Assembly: GCA_051277445.1 (NCBI GenBank)
Contig: JBNMQC010000001.1
Location: forward strand, 1-64,000
DNA length: 64,000 nucleotides
Origin: Bermanella sp051277445
Lineage (GTDB): Bacteria > Pseudomonadota > Gammaproteobacteria > Pseudomonadales > Oceanobacteraceae
Reading direction: 5' to 3'
This document shows, piece after piece, positions 52,418 through 60,912 of this stretch (its first letter is position 1; each line of letters opens with the position of its first letter). Below the pieces are notes generated by a model that had not been told where the DNA came from, did not search any database, and was given only the letters and a program-made list of their open reading frames with translations. A program made the position numbers and the translations under genes.

Positions 52418-53746
52418 ATGAATGCTGTTTTAGTCGCCGTTATCTTAATGCTGGCGTTAAGCCTGGCGCGATTACATGTCATGCTGTCGATGATTATCGC
52501 GGCATTTGTCGGTGGCTGGATCGCCGGTATGGATGTGGACGCAACCCTTAAAGCATTTAACACTGGCATTGGCGGTGGTGCCGGCATCGCGTTAAGTTAT
52601 GCGTTATTAGGCGGCTTTGCCGTGGCCATTTCATTGTCTGGCTTGCCGCATATATTAGCAAAAAAGGTATTGTCACTGATTGATAAAAAACAAAATGTTT
52701 CTGAGCACAATACATTCTGGCTAAGAAATATATTACTGATCGGCTTAATGTTAATCGCTGTTAGCTCTCAGAATATCGTACCCATTCATATCGCATTTAT
52801 TCCAATTCTTGTTCCGCCGCTATTATTAGTCATGACACGTTTAAACCTCGATCGCCGCTTGGTGGCTTGTGTTTTAACGTTTGGTTTGGTGACGCCTTAT
52901 ATGTTTTTACCCATAGGTTTTGGCAACATTTATTTGAACGATATTTTATTAGCCAAAGTCAGCAGTGCAGGGCTAGATACCCAAGGGGTATCCGTTGTCC
53001 GTGCGATGATGATTCCGGCTCTCGGTATGTTGGTGGGATTATTGATTGCCGCTTTATTTAGTTATCGCAAACCTCGTCACTATCAAGCCAATCAAACACA
53101 CACCGCCGACCCAGCTCATGAAACGTTTAACTCTAGGTCCTTATGGGTTGCAGGCGCCGCTATTGTGCTGGCATTTGTTGTTCAGCTATCGGTTGGCTCA
53201 ATGGTGTTGGGCGCCATGGCAGGGTTTTTGTTGTTCTCAGCAACGGGGGTGATTCACTGGCGCGAATCCGATGGTGTTTTAGTGGATGGTATGAAGATGA
53301 TGGCGTCCATTGGTTTTATTATGATTGCTGCATCGGGATTTTCAGAAGTGATAAAAGCCACAGGTCACATCGATAGCTTGGTAAATGGTACGGCTGACTG
53401 GCTGGGCAATAACAAAGCATTAGCTGCACTTTTATTACTGGTTGTAGGCCTGGTGCTCACCATGGGTATTGGCTCGTCGTTCTCGACCATTCCTATCATC
53501 GCTGCCATTTATGTGCCCCTGTGTATTGAGCTGGGCTTTAGTCCATTGGCCATTGTGGCATTAGTGGGTACCGCTGGCGCCCTTGGGGATGCAGGTTCAC
53601 CCGCTTCCGATTCAACCCTAGGCCCAACCGCGGGTTTAAACGCCGATGGCCAGCACAACCACATTAGCGATACAGTAATACCCACGTTTATTCATTTTAA
53701 TTTGCCATTATTAGCGGCCGGATGGGTAGCGGCTATGGTTTTATAG
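52418..53746 (+). CDS. Na+/H+ antiporter family (NhaC/YuiF-like) transporter
   Basis: This 442-residue inner-membrane protein has about 11-12 hydrophobic segments. Family motifs are GIGGGAGIALSYALLGGFAVAI, SQNIVPIHIAFIPILVPPLL, TMGIGSSFSTIPIIAAIYVPL and GTAGALGDAGSPASDSTLGPTAGL. Members are annotated as Na+/H+ antiporters, but some move amino acids such as histidine. Substrate unknown. It lies 110 bp after the riboswitch-controlled gene and may be cotranscribed. Confidence 0.85.
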   Translation: MNAVLVAVILMLALSLARLHVMLSMIIAAFVGGWIAGMDVDATLKAFNTGIGGGAGIALSYALLGGFAVAISLSGLPHILAKKVLSLIDKKQNVSEHNTFWLRNILLIGLMLIAVSSQNIVPIHIAFIPILVPPLLLVMTRLNLDRRLVACVLTFGLVTPYMFLPIGFGNIYLNDILLAKVSSAGLDTQGVSVVRAMMIPALGMLVGLLIAALFSYRKPRHYQANQTHTADPAHETFNSRSLWVAGAAIVLAFVVQLSVGSMVLGAMAGFLLFSATGVIHWRESDGVLVDGMKMMASIGFIMIAASGFSEVIKATGHIDSLVNGTADWLGNNKALAALLLLVVGLVLTMGIGSSFSTIPIIAAIYVPLCIELGFSPLAIVALVGTAGALGDAGSPASDSTLGPTAGLNADGQHNHISDTVIPTFIHFNLPLLAAGWVAAMVL

Positions 53747-53756
53747 GCAAATAAAC

Positions 53757-53792
53757 AAAAACGGCTTTAGCAACATTTGCTAAAGCCGTTTT
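53757..53792. terminator. Bidirectional terminator
   Basis: ACGGCTTTAGCA-ACATT-TGCTAAAGCCGT with A-run before and T-run after, between converging antiporter and receptor genes. Confidence 0.94.
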
Positions 53793-53819
53793 GTATATAA
53801 ACTAACTAACGTTTAAATA

Positions 53820-56018
53820 TTAAAACTGATACTTAATACCAAGGTGGGCTGATCTTGGCTTACCTGGGCGATAGCCCATAGGTTGTGCAGCAACTACATA
53901 CTCTTTATCAAGCACATTATCGATGGTGGTATAAAGCGTCAGCTCTGGGCGTACTTTATAATTAGCGGCTAAATCAAATACGGTGTAAGCCTCAATTTTA
54001 TCTTCAGCTGAAATGCTGCCTTGGCCTGCGTTTGCACGCATGTCACCTTGGTATAAAGCCGAAAACAATAACTGCCAATTTTCAGCTTCGATGCCGGTTT
54101 TAATGTTTAAACGATGGGTAGGCACATAGGCTAGTTCGTCACCTTTCTCTACAAATGAATTTTTTTGTTTAAACACACCTGACTTATCTTGAAAACTGTT
54201 TTCAAACTCTGTTTTCGTAAACGTGTAAGTCACCGTCAATGGCGTACGCATGGCTTCGCTGACTTGAAATGTCGTTTTCCAGTGGCTTTCAACCCCGTAT
54301 ACAAAGACTTCACCGCCGTTAAATTCACTGTCCAGCTGTGCCGTGGTGCAACCGTTACTGGCATTACACGATTCTTTTAGGTTGCTGTAATCATTGATGT
54401 ACGCCACCACCTCAATATTATTTTGCCCACTCATGCGAAAACCCAATTCATAATTGATGCTTTCTTCTGGGTCAATGTCACCTTCCTGCCCAGGTGCCGT
54501 GGCCACATAGCCTTTATGCACACCGGCCAAAATACCTAGGTTATCACTCAACTGATGAAATACACCGGCGCCTGGTACCAGTACATTTTCGGTGGCTTCT
54601 TTTACATCACCTGTTAAGTGATTGGTCAGTGTTGTTTCTATGGATTCACTGCGTAAGCCTAAGCTCAGCGTGGTTTTACCCAGCGTCATATCATTTTTAA
54701 TATACGCTGCAATAGCAGTCGCTTCGCCTGTGTTTTGTGTGCTGGTTAATAACTCTGAGCCATCTACTGTGACTAAGCCATTAGCGGTCATATTATAGGC
54801 TTGTTGAGTGTGGTTGCGCTTGATTTCATCTTGGTGAATACGCAAACCCACTTCAATATTTTGCACAATGCCAAACAACTGGCTATCTAAGTTGTAACGG
54901 GTTTGTATACCCTGTGAGAAAAAATCACGGCCGTTATTGCCGATGAGTAATTGTTCTAGAGCTGTGTTGCTAAAACTTTCCCCTGTTAAGATTTGGTAAT
55001 AACCTTGAGTACTGCCCGAATCAGGGTTGCTTAAGATTTCTTCGATACTCGCAACACCGTCACCATTAAAACTGTTCAACTTAAACCAATCACGGCTAAA
55101 TTCGTTACGATATACATCTGTTGTAATTTGACTGGTCACCGTCGGTTCAATCACATGGGTTAACTGCAACTGCGTGTGTTCCCACTGCATGTTATCTAAC
55201 GCGCTGGCCGCATATCGACGATAAGGATCAGCATCGAAGTCGTCACGGCTTAAACCCACATAGGTTTCATGACTGGTTTCATCGGCATAACCGAGCTTTA
55301 AGGTCAGTCGTTGACGGTATTGATCATTAAAATCGTAGCTGGTTTTAATATTTATATCATTGCGCTCAAAGCCGGTGTCACCATCAAACGGGCCATTACT
55401 GGTGCCCTGTGTATCTAGGTCTTTAAAGCCATCAGCAGACAAGGTAAGCGCCTCTACTAAATAACCCACATCCCCTTGTTGGCCACCAAAGTAGGCATTT
55501 AAACGCTGGTAGCCAAAGCTGCCAAGTTGCGCATCGACTTCACCACCTTGCATGTAGGGAATCGGGCGACTCACCATGTTTAAGGCGCCGGCAACCGTAG
55601 CAGGGCCATATTGAATCGCTGATGGCCCTTTAAATACTTCAACCGCGCTCATGCGAGAAACATTAGGAAAATAATAAGCGGCAGGAGCAGAGTAGGGGGC
55701 AGGGCCGGTTAGAACACCGTCCTCCATAATGGTGATTTTTTTACTGCGCTCAGCGCTGCTGCCACGCATACCAATATTCGGGCGCAGGCCATAACCATCT
55801 TCTTCTTGAATATTCACACCTGGTACTTCGTTAAGAATGCGATGAATGTCGGTGTATTCAAATTGCTCTAAAGCAATATCATCGATTAACGTGGCGCTAC
55901 CGGGCTGAGTTTGAATCTTTTCCGCACCACCGGTAATGAATACCTGATCAAGCTTTGCCGTGTCTTCAGCAGACACACTCAGAGGGGAACATAATAAAAC
56001 CGCCATCCACTTATTCAT
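53820..56018 (-). CDS. TonB-dependent receptor, FecA-like (iron chelate)
   Basis: This 732-residue outer-membrane receptor has a signal peptide ending SVSA, TonB-box-like LDQVFITGGAEK, plug motifs VPGVNIQEEDGYGLRPNIGMRG, EVFKGPSAIQYGPATVAGALNM, and a C-terminus ending HLGIKYQF. The plug sequence matches the Fe(3+)-dicitrate (FecA) type of receptor. No STN domain is visible. Iron chelate uptake is likely, supported by the imelysin pair nearby; the exact ligand is not known. Confidence 0.9.
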   Translation of the reverse strand: MNKWMAVLLCSPLSVSAEDTAKLDQVFITGGAEKIQTQPGSATLIDDIALEQFEYTDIHRILNEVPGVNIQEEDGYGLRPNIGMRGSSAERSKKITIMEDGVLTGPAPYSAPAAYYFPNVSRMSAVEVFKGPSAIQYGPATVAGALNMVSRPIPYMQGGEVDAQLGSFGYQRLNAYFGGQQGDVGYLVEALTLSADGFKDLDTQGTSNGPFDGDTGFERNDINIKTSYDFNDQYRQRLTLKLGYADETSHETYVGLSRDDFDADPYRRYAASALDNMQWEHTQLQLTHVIEPTVTSQITTDVYRNEFSRDWFKLNSFNGDGVASIEEILSNPDSGSTQGYYQILTGESFSNTALEQLLIGNNGRDFFSQGIQTRYNLDSQLFGIVQNIEVGLRIHQDEIKRNHTQQAYNMTANGLVTVDGSELLTSTQNTGEATAIAAYIKNDMTLGKTTLSLGLRSESIETTLTNHLTGDVKEATENVLVPGAGVFHQLSDNLGILAGVHKGYVATAPGQEGDIDPEESINYELGFRMSGQNNIEVVAYINDYSNLKESCNASNGCTTAQLDSEFNGGEVFVYGVESHWKTTFQVSEAMRTPLTVTYTFTKTEFENSFQDKSGVFKQKNSFVEKGDELAYVPTHRLNIKTGIEAENWQLLFSALYQGDMRANAGQGSISAEDKIEAYTVFDLAANYKVRPELTLYTTIDNVLDKEYVVAAQPMGYRPGKPRSAHLGIKYQF

Positions 56019-56117
56019 TGCCTAAACCACTAACTGCTAAAAAAGATGGGAGCAATTTAAACACAAATACGAATGAATCTAAATTAGTTTTAGGTTAAAA
56101 TTTGGCCATTCTATTTT

Positions 56118-57008
56118 ATGCAGGCTGTTGAAATGGACTCCCTATTCGATTGGCTCTTTAACCCCGCCATGCGCACCTTTTACGGCTACTGGATCAGTAC
56201 CGTGTTAATTATTTTCCTTTGGGCCAGTTTTCAGTGGCAAAGCCGTCAGCATCAGGTTAAGCAGTGGGCAAGCAAACAATATTGGTGGAACCATTCCACT
56301 CGCCAAGATTATTTCTGGCTGTTTTCTAACCGCTTATTGTTTCTTGTTTTAGGTATTGCCTGGTTCGCCTTTAGCATCGACGTGGCTCAGATTACCTTTA
56401 AAGGGCTTAAGTTATTCGGCGAAGCTTCCGAGCCAACAGTGGTCGTGTCTTCATTCATGCTATTGAGCCTCTATACCATCATCTTATTTGTTTTAGACGA
56501 TGGCTCGCGCTTTTTATTACATAAAGCCATGCACCGGTTTAATTTCTTATGGCGCATTCACCAAATACACCACAGCGCCACATCACTCACGCCTTTTACC
56601 ACCTATCGGCTGCATCCATTAGAGTCATTCTTGTATCAATTGCGCGCCAGTGTGCTCCATGGATTGTGCGCGGGCACCGCTTTTTATACCTTGGGTTTTC
56701 AGTTAAATAGCATTGAGATCTGGGGTGCCAGTATTTGGGTGATTGTTTTCAATAGCCTTGGCGCAAACTTAAGACACAGTCATATCCCATTGCGCTATGG
56801 CCCACTTGAAAAGATTTTAATAAGTCCAGCGCAACATCAGTTACATCACGGCATCACCACCATGAATTATAATTACGGTTCGTTTTTAGCCATATGGGAC
56901 CGTTTAGCAGGCAGCTGGCTTGATGGCAAAAAGACAACACAGCTACCAACAAAAGATCATGGTCTAGTCGATCAAGTTCTGCTGAAACCTCTGAACTGGA
57001 AGCAATAA
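56118..57008 (+). CDS. Fatty acid hydroxylase / sterol desaturase family protein
   Basis: This 296-residue integral membrane di-iron enzyme has four or five hydrophobic segments and the His clusters HKAMH, HQIHH and HQLHH (eight-histidine pattern). Members hydroxylate or desaturate lipids. The bacterial substrate is unknown. It has an independent transcript with a bidirectional terminator after it. An internal ATG at 56133 is an alternative start. Confidence 0.9.
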   Translation: MQAVEMDSLFDWLFNPAMRTFYGYWISTVLIIFLWASFQWQSRQHQVKQWASKQYWWNHSTRQDYFWLFSNRLLFLVLGIAWFAFSIDVAQITFKGLKLFGEASEPTVVVSSFMLLSLYTIILFVLDDGSRFLLHKAMHRFNFLWRIHQIHHSATSLTPFTTYRLHPLESFLYQLRASVLHGLCAGTAFYTLGFQLNSIEIWGASIWVIVFNSLGANLRHSHIPLRYGPLEKILISPAQHQLHHGITTMNYNYGSFLAIWDRLAGSWLDGKKTTQLPTKDHGLVDQVLLKPLNWKQ

Positions 57009-57010
57009 AA

Positions 57011-57033
57011 AACCGGCCATTGGCCGGTTTTTT
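57011..57033. terminator. Bidirectional terminator
   Basis: AACCGGCC-ATT-GGCCGGTT with flanking A- and T-runs, between the converging hydroxylase and imelysin genes. Confidence 0.92.
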
Positions 57034-57056
57034 ATTGTCTTGTTGCTTGCTAACGA

Positions 57057-58265
57057 TTAGTCGTTATCACCGCTCGCAGAAGCTGGTGTTGTAAACTGCG
57101 TAGCAATAATAAAGTCTTCTTTTAACTCATCGGTAAATTGTTTAATCGTGTATTGGAAGTTACACAACTTTTCTATATCAGAGAGGTTGGTAGCATTATT
57201 TTCACTTGTCGCCAGTGCGATACAATTTGAAACTGTCGTTTCAGCGACAACTGCAGCATATAAAGTACCCTCTATAGCTTCTAAATTTGTAATCGCCTGA
57301 TCAATTTGATCAATCATTAACGTTGCCACATCGCTTTCACCAGCTGCCGTTAAATAATCATCCAAACCTTGACCTGCACCATTGGCAGTAAAGATACGCT
57401 TTAAACCTTTTAAGTTATTAATTAAATGGTCTTTAGATTTAAAAGCGTACTGAGATTCTAATTTAGATTCATCGAACATACCATTGGTGGCTTGTGGTAA
57501 GGCCGCTTTTACTTTTGCGTCTTTAATTTTTTTATCCGCAAAGAATAAAGCGTCCGTCACTTCATTGGCAGCGGCTTGAGCCGTGGCAGCTTCTGAACTT
57601 AGATCATAAGTGTTCCAGCTATTTTCAAAACTCACTGCTTTTGTGGCCAAGTTAGCGGTTACCAATTTCGCATAATCGCAACGATCATTTTGTATTGCCG
57701 CGGTATCACCGTTAGTTGCGGTTATCCAGTTCTGAACATCTGCATTCTGAGACTCAGTATTAGTAATCGTACCTGGTGAGAATAAAATATACTCAATCGC
57801 TTTTAATTCTTTACGGTTGTTAATATCAGATAAACCCGCATTAGATTGAGTGTTTTTGGCAACCGCAATATCAACATTAAGTGGACTGGTCTCTTCCCAT
57901 GAATAAAAAAAACTTAATCCGGTTTCTGTGTTTGCACTTGGGCCAAATTCCATAGCTTGCAGTTGCTGAATATTATTCATAACCGCTAACCAGCTTTCTT
58001 TGGCTGTATTTAAGTTCGCCGTAATATCTATGTCATTACAGTATGAAATCGTATCGGTATTAAGCTGAGTAAGATTGGTTTTTAAGTCACTCACAACCGG
58101 GCGCACAGCTTGTTCCACTAAATCATTCAGCATCGCTGAACAATTGAACGTACCTGATTCAAGATTTTTACAGGCATCTTGTGTTGCAGAGGAGCCAGTA
58201 CCTGAGCCACCGCCACATGCTACCAAAGCTAGTGTACTGCTAATCGTTAATACTTTTCTAAACAT
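57057..58265 (-). CDS. Imelysin family lipoprotein
   Basis: This roughly 402-residue lipoprotein has lipobox LVAC followed by a Gly/Ser linker (GGGSGTGSS). It contains an imelysin domain with AKESWLAVMNNIQQLQAMEFGP and RKELKAIEYILF, the latter at the place of the GxHxxE motif but with Lys for His. Imelysin proteins are iron-regulated cell-surface or periplasmic proteins of unsettled function. I start at the ATG at 58265, giving MFRKVL. It follows the DUF4856 gene. Confidence 0.87.
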   Translation of the reverse strand: MFRKVLTISSTLALVACGGGSGTGSSATQDACKNLESGTFNCSAMLNDLVEQAVRPVVSDLKTNLTQLNTDTISYCNDIDITANLNTAKESWLAVMNNIQQLQAMEFGPSANTETGLSFFYSWEETSPLNVDIAVAKNTQSNAGLSDINNRKELKAIEYILFSPGTITNTESQNADVQNWITATNGDTAAIQNDRCDYAKLVTANLATKAVSFENSWNTYDLSSEAATAQAAANEVTDALFFADKKIKDAKVKAALPQATNGMFDESKLESQYAFKSKDHLINNLKGLKRIFTANGAGQGLDDYLTAAGESDVATLMIDQIDQAITNLEAIEGTLYAAVVAETTVSNCIALATSENNATNLSDIEKLCNFQYTIKQFTDELKEDFIIATQFTTPASASGDND

Positions 58266-58284
58266 ATCATTTCCTAGAAACAGC

Positions 58285-58309
58285 AAAAGGCCATCTAAGA
58301 CGGCCTTTT
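58285..58309 (-). terminator. Hairpin between DUF4856 and imelysin genes
   Basis: AAAAGGCC and GGCCTTTT pair around a nine-base loop, giving a stem with four Ts. It may be a weak or partial terminator inside the pair. Confidence 0.5.
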
Positions 58310-58336
58310 AATTTTTACATTTTATGTATTAAATTT

Positions 58337-59737
58337 TTACCAAGCTTTAACGGCTTCGGCATCATATCCATATACTGTTTGTAATGTTGTACGAGCTTCT
58401 TTTAATTTTTCGATATATGCATCTGGGTCTGTATTAACATCCACTTTAGGTGTTGTTCCTATCAGATTGTGCACGTTAATTAACTGAGCTTCGGTGATTT
58501 TAGCAACTGGACTAAATTGTAAACTTAATGCAAAACCTTTCATTTCTGACCAGTGCTTAGCAATGGTAGAAAAGTCATTGTTAGGTGCATACGCTTCGAT
58601 ATCAGAAATGGTTGTGTTGATGTAATGAATCGTCGCTGTGGCAATGACATTTTCCATTGCAGCCAATGCACGCTCAGCAATTTCAACCAACTCAACGTGA
58701 TAACCTTCACCAGCAGCTGGGTCTGTACCAAAATTCGCTTGAATTAATTCACGGCCTTCAATAAAAGCTTCCATGGCTTGTTTGCTGTAGTCGGTGGTTC
58801 CGGTGCTTAAATCCATCTTGCTCGCGTATACCGCCAAACCAAAGTTATATTCGCCACCAAAGAGATCAACCGACTTATCACCGTTTGCATCAATGACAGC
58901 GCTGGCTTTGATTTCAGCATCAGTCTTGGATAGGTAATGAGTAGCAGCGCCGAAGTAACCAAAACCTTCATCCCATTGATGTTCTAGAGAAGTATACGGT
59001 TTGCCATCTTTGTCTTCAGTTGTGTTTTGCTTAAGTAGACCCTTGTCTGCTTTTAGGTAATCACGGGCGGCTTGTGAATAAGTTACGGCACCAAATAAGA
59101 ATTTTTGTACTAGCTGGTTCAGGTCATGGCCGGCATCATTCACATAGGTTGTTGTATCATCGCCATCGGTTGCTAACGTCGCAATTTCATCAAACCAAGA
59201 TTGAAGCAGAGCATTTGGTTTTTCATCTTCAGTACCCACGACGGTCCAGCCAATGAATTGATCCATAGATAAGGTGTTATCAAAACCCGCAATCTTTTCT
59301 TCTAAATCTTTTTTACTCGCTGCGTCATATACATCGGCATAGTTTACTTGTTCTAGGGTTAAAGGCGCATCGACAGTAATACTGATGTCGGTTACGACAC
59401 CACTACCATAAATGTTCACATCAACAAGACTTGTACCATCGTCACTCACCCCCGTGGTGTAAATACGCATTAATTCAGCCTTTGCTTCTGCTGCTGTACC
59501 AGTGAAATCAACCTGTAGTGCATCGGAGCTAATGAAGCTTTTCAACTCACCAATTAATAATTGGCGTGCCGTTTGCCCGGTATAGTTTACCGAAGACTCG
59601 CCTTCAATCAGCTTACTAGGAAAAGTATAAGTTGCTGTTTGTACTTCATTATTGTCTTCATCTGAGTCTGAGCTGCTGCCACATGCGGCTAACATACCCA
59701 ACGCTGATACTAATGCGACGCCTTTGATTAACTTCAT
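58337..59737 (-). CDS. DUF4856 family lipoprotein
   Basis: This 466-residue lipoprotein has lipobox LAAC and an acidic Ser/Asp linker. The family stretch LEHQWDEGFGYFGAATHYL and LFGGEYNFGLAVYASKMD are clear. DUF4856 genes recur next to imelysin genes and TonB receptors in iron-uptake loci; the two domains share an all-helical fold in some members. A Fur-box-like sequence lies 36 bp upstream. Function unproven. Confidence 0.87.
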   Translation of the reverse strand: MKLIKGVALVSALGMLAACGSSSDSDEDNNEVQTATYTFPSKLIEGESSVNYTGQTARQLLIGELKSFISSDALQVDFTGTAAEAKAELMRIYTTGVSDDGTSLVDVNIYGSGVVTDISITVDAPLTLEQVNYADVYDAASKKDLEEKIAGFDNTLSMDQFIGWTVVGTEDEKPNALLQSWFDEIATLATDGDDTTTYVNDAGHDLNQLVQKFLFGAVTYSQAARDYLKADKGLLKQNTTEDKDGKPYTSLEHQWDEGFGYFGAATHYLSKTDAEIKASAVIDANGDKSVDLFGGEYNFGLAVYASKMDLSTGTTDYSKQAMEAFIEGRELIQANFGTDPAAGEGYHVELVEIAERALAAMENVIATATIHYINTTISDIEAYAPNNDFSTIAKHWSEMKGFALSLQFSPVAKITEAQLINVHNLIGTTPKVDVNTDPDAYIEKLKEARTTLQTVYGYDAEAVKAW

Positions 59738-59772
59738 ATCCCTGCCTAATTTGTACCGTTAAGAACTGTAAA

Positions 59773-59791
59773 GAGAATCATAATCAATTAG
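59773..59791. promoter_or_regulatory. Fur-box-like sequence upstream of DUF4856 gene
   Basis: GAGAATCATAATCAATTAG matches 13 of 19 bases of GATAATGATAATCATTATC, with a perfect core ATAATCA. Its place just upstream of an imelysin-type pair supports iron control. Confidence 0.5.
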
Positions 59792-59940
59792 ATCCAAGAT
59801 GACAACACAAATGAAAAGTATTCTTATTAGCGTTAGCTAAAATAGTGGAACTTCTCAGCCATATTTTCATCTATCAAGCATTGAAGTTATGGCCATCCGG
59901 CCGCATATTGTTTGCACGTTCACAAAGGACAACTTAAACC

Positions 59941-60828
59941 ATGATGCGCATACTTTTATTCCTAGCCACCAACCTTGCAGTGGTGCTGGTTGCCAGTATC
60001 ACACTGAGCTTGCTTGGGGTGGGCAGTTACATGACCAGCCAAGGGCTGGATTACAACAACCTTCTTATTTTCTGCTTGGTCTTTGGTATGGCCGGTTCTG
60101 TGGTGTCGTTGCTGATCTCTAAGTGGATGGCAAAACGCAGCATGGGCGTTCACATTATCGAGCAGGCCAGCAATGCTGATGAGCAATGGCTACTAAGCAC
60201 GGTGAAAGAGCTGTCACAAAAAGCCCGTATTGGTATGCCTGAAGTGGGTGTATTTGCTAGCCCACAAGCCAACGCCTTTGCGACCGGCTGGAACCGCAAC
60301 AACGCACTGGTTGCGGTGAGTACGGGTTTGCTTAATAAAATGAGCCGTGAAGAAGTAAAAGCGGTTTTAGGCCATGAAATTGGTCACGTGGCCAATGGCG
60401 ACATGATTACCCTGACCTTGATTCAAGGCGTGGTGAACGCCTTTGTGATGTTCTTTGCTCGTATCATTGGTAGTTTTGTGGATCGTGCAATTTTGAAAAA
60501 CGAAAACGGTCACGGTATTGGTTTTTATATTTCGACATTTATCGCTGAGATGATCTTGGGTATTTTAGCCAGCACCATCGTGTTCTGGTTTAGCCGTCGC
60601 CGTGAATACCGTGCTGATATCGCCGGTGCTGAGCTGGTCAGCCCTGCAGCCATGGTCAGTGCCTTGGCCCGCCTGCAAGCGGAATACGGTCAACCGAGTG
60701 ACATGCCAGATGAAATGGTGGCGTTTGGTATCAGCGGTGAGCTGAAAAATGCCTTAGGGGGTTTGTTCATGAGTCACCCGCCACTGGATAAGCGCATTGC
60801 GGCGCTCAAGCAGCGCTATGCGGGCTAA
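59941..60828 (+). CDS. htpX: Membrane zinc metalloprotease HtpX
   Basis: This 295-residue M48 protease degrades misfolded membrane proteins. It has two N-terminal membrane helices, the zinc motif HEIGH (residues 145-149), two further hydrophobic segments and the third-ligand region EYRADIAGAELVSP. FATGWNRNNALVAVSTGLL is typical of HtpX. A terminator follows. Confidence 0.97.
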   Translation: MMRILLFLATNLAVVLVASITLSLLGVGSYMTSQGLDYNNLLIFCLVFGMAGSVVSLLISKWMAKRSMGVHIIEQASNADEQWLLSTVKELSQKARIGMPEVGVFASPQANAFATGWNRNNALVAVSTGLLNKMSREEVKAVLGHEIGHVANGDMITLTLIQGVVNAFVMFFARIIGSFVDRAILKNENGHGIGFYISTFIAEMILGILASTIVFWFSRRREYRADIAGAELVSPAAMVSALARLQAEYGQPSDMPDEMVAFGISGELKNALGGLFMSHPPLDKRIAALKQRYAG

Positions 60829-60854
60829 CCCGCTGAAGCTTAATTACCGACAAC

Positions 60855-60884
60855 AAAAAAGGCGATGCTTGCATCGCCTTTTTT
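60855..60884. terminator. Bidirectional terminator after htpX
   Basis: AAAAAAGGCGATGC-TT-GCATCGCCTTTTTT, perfect stem with T-runs on both strands. Confidence 0.95.
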
Positions 60885-60912
60885 GTTTGTGCGCCCCAGG
60901 CAATACAACGGA

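Noticed and set aside
56060..56100. Possible Fur box upstream of the FecA-like receptor
   Set aside because: Only a loose AT-rich match; not better than chance by eye.
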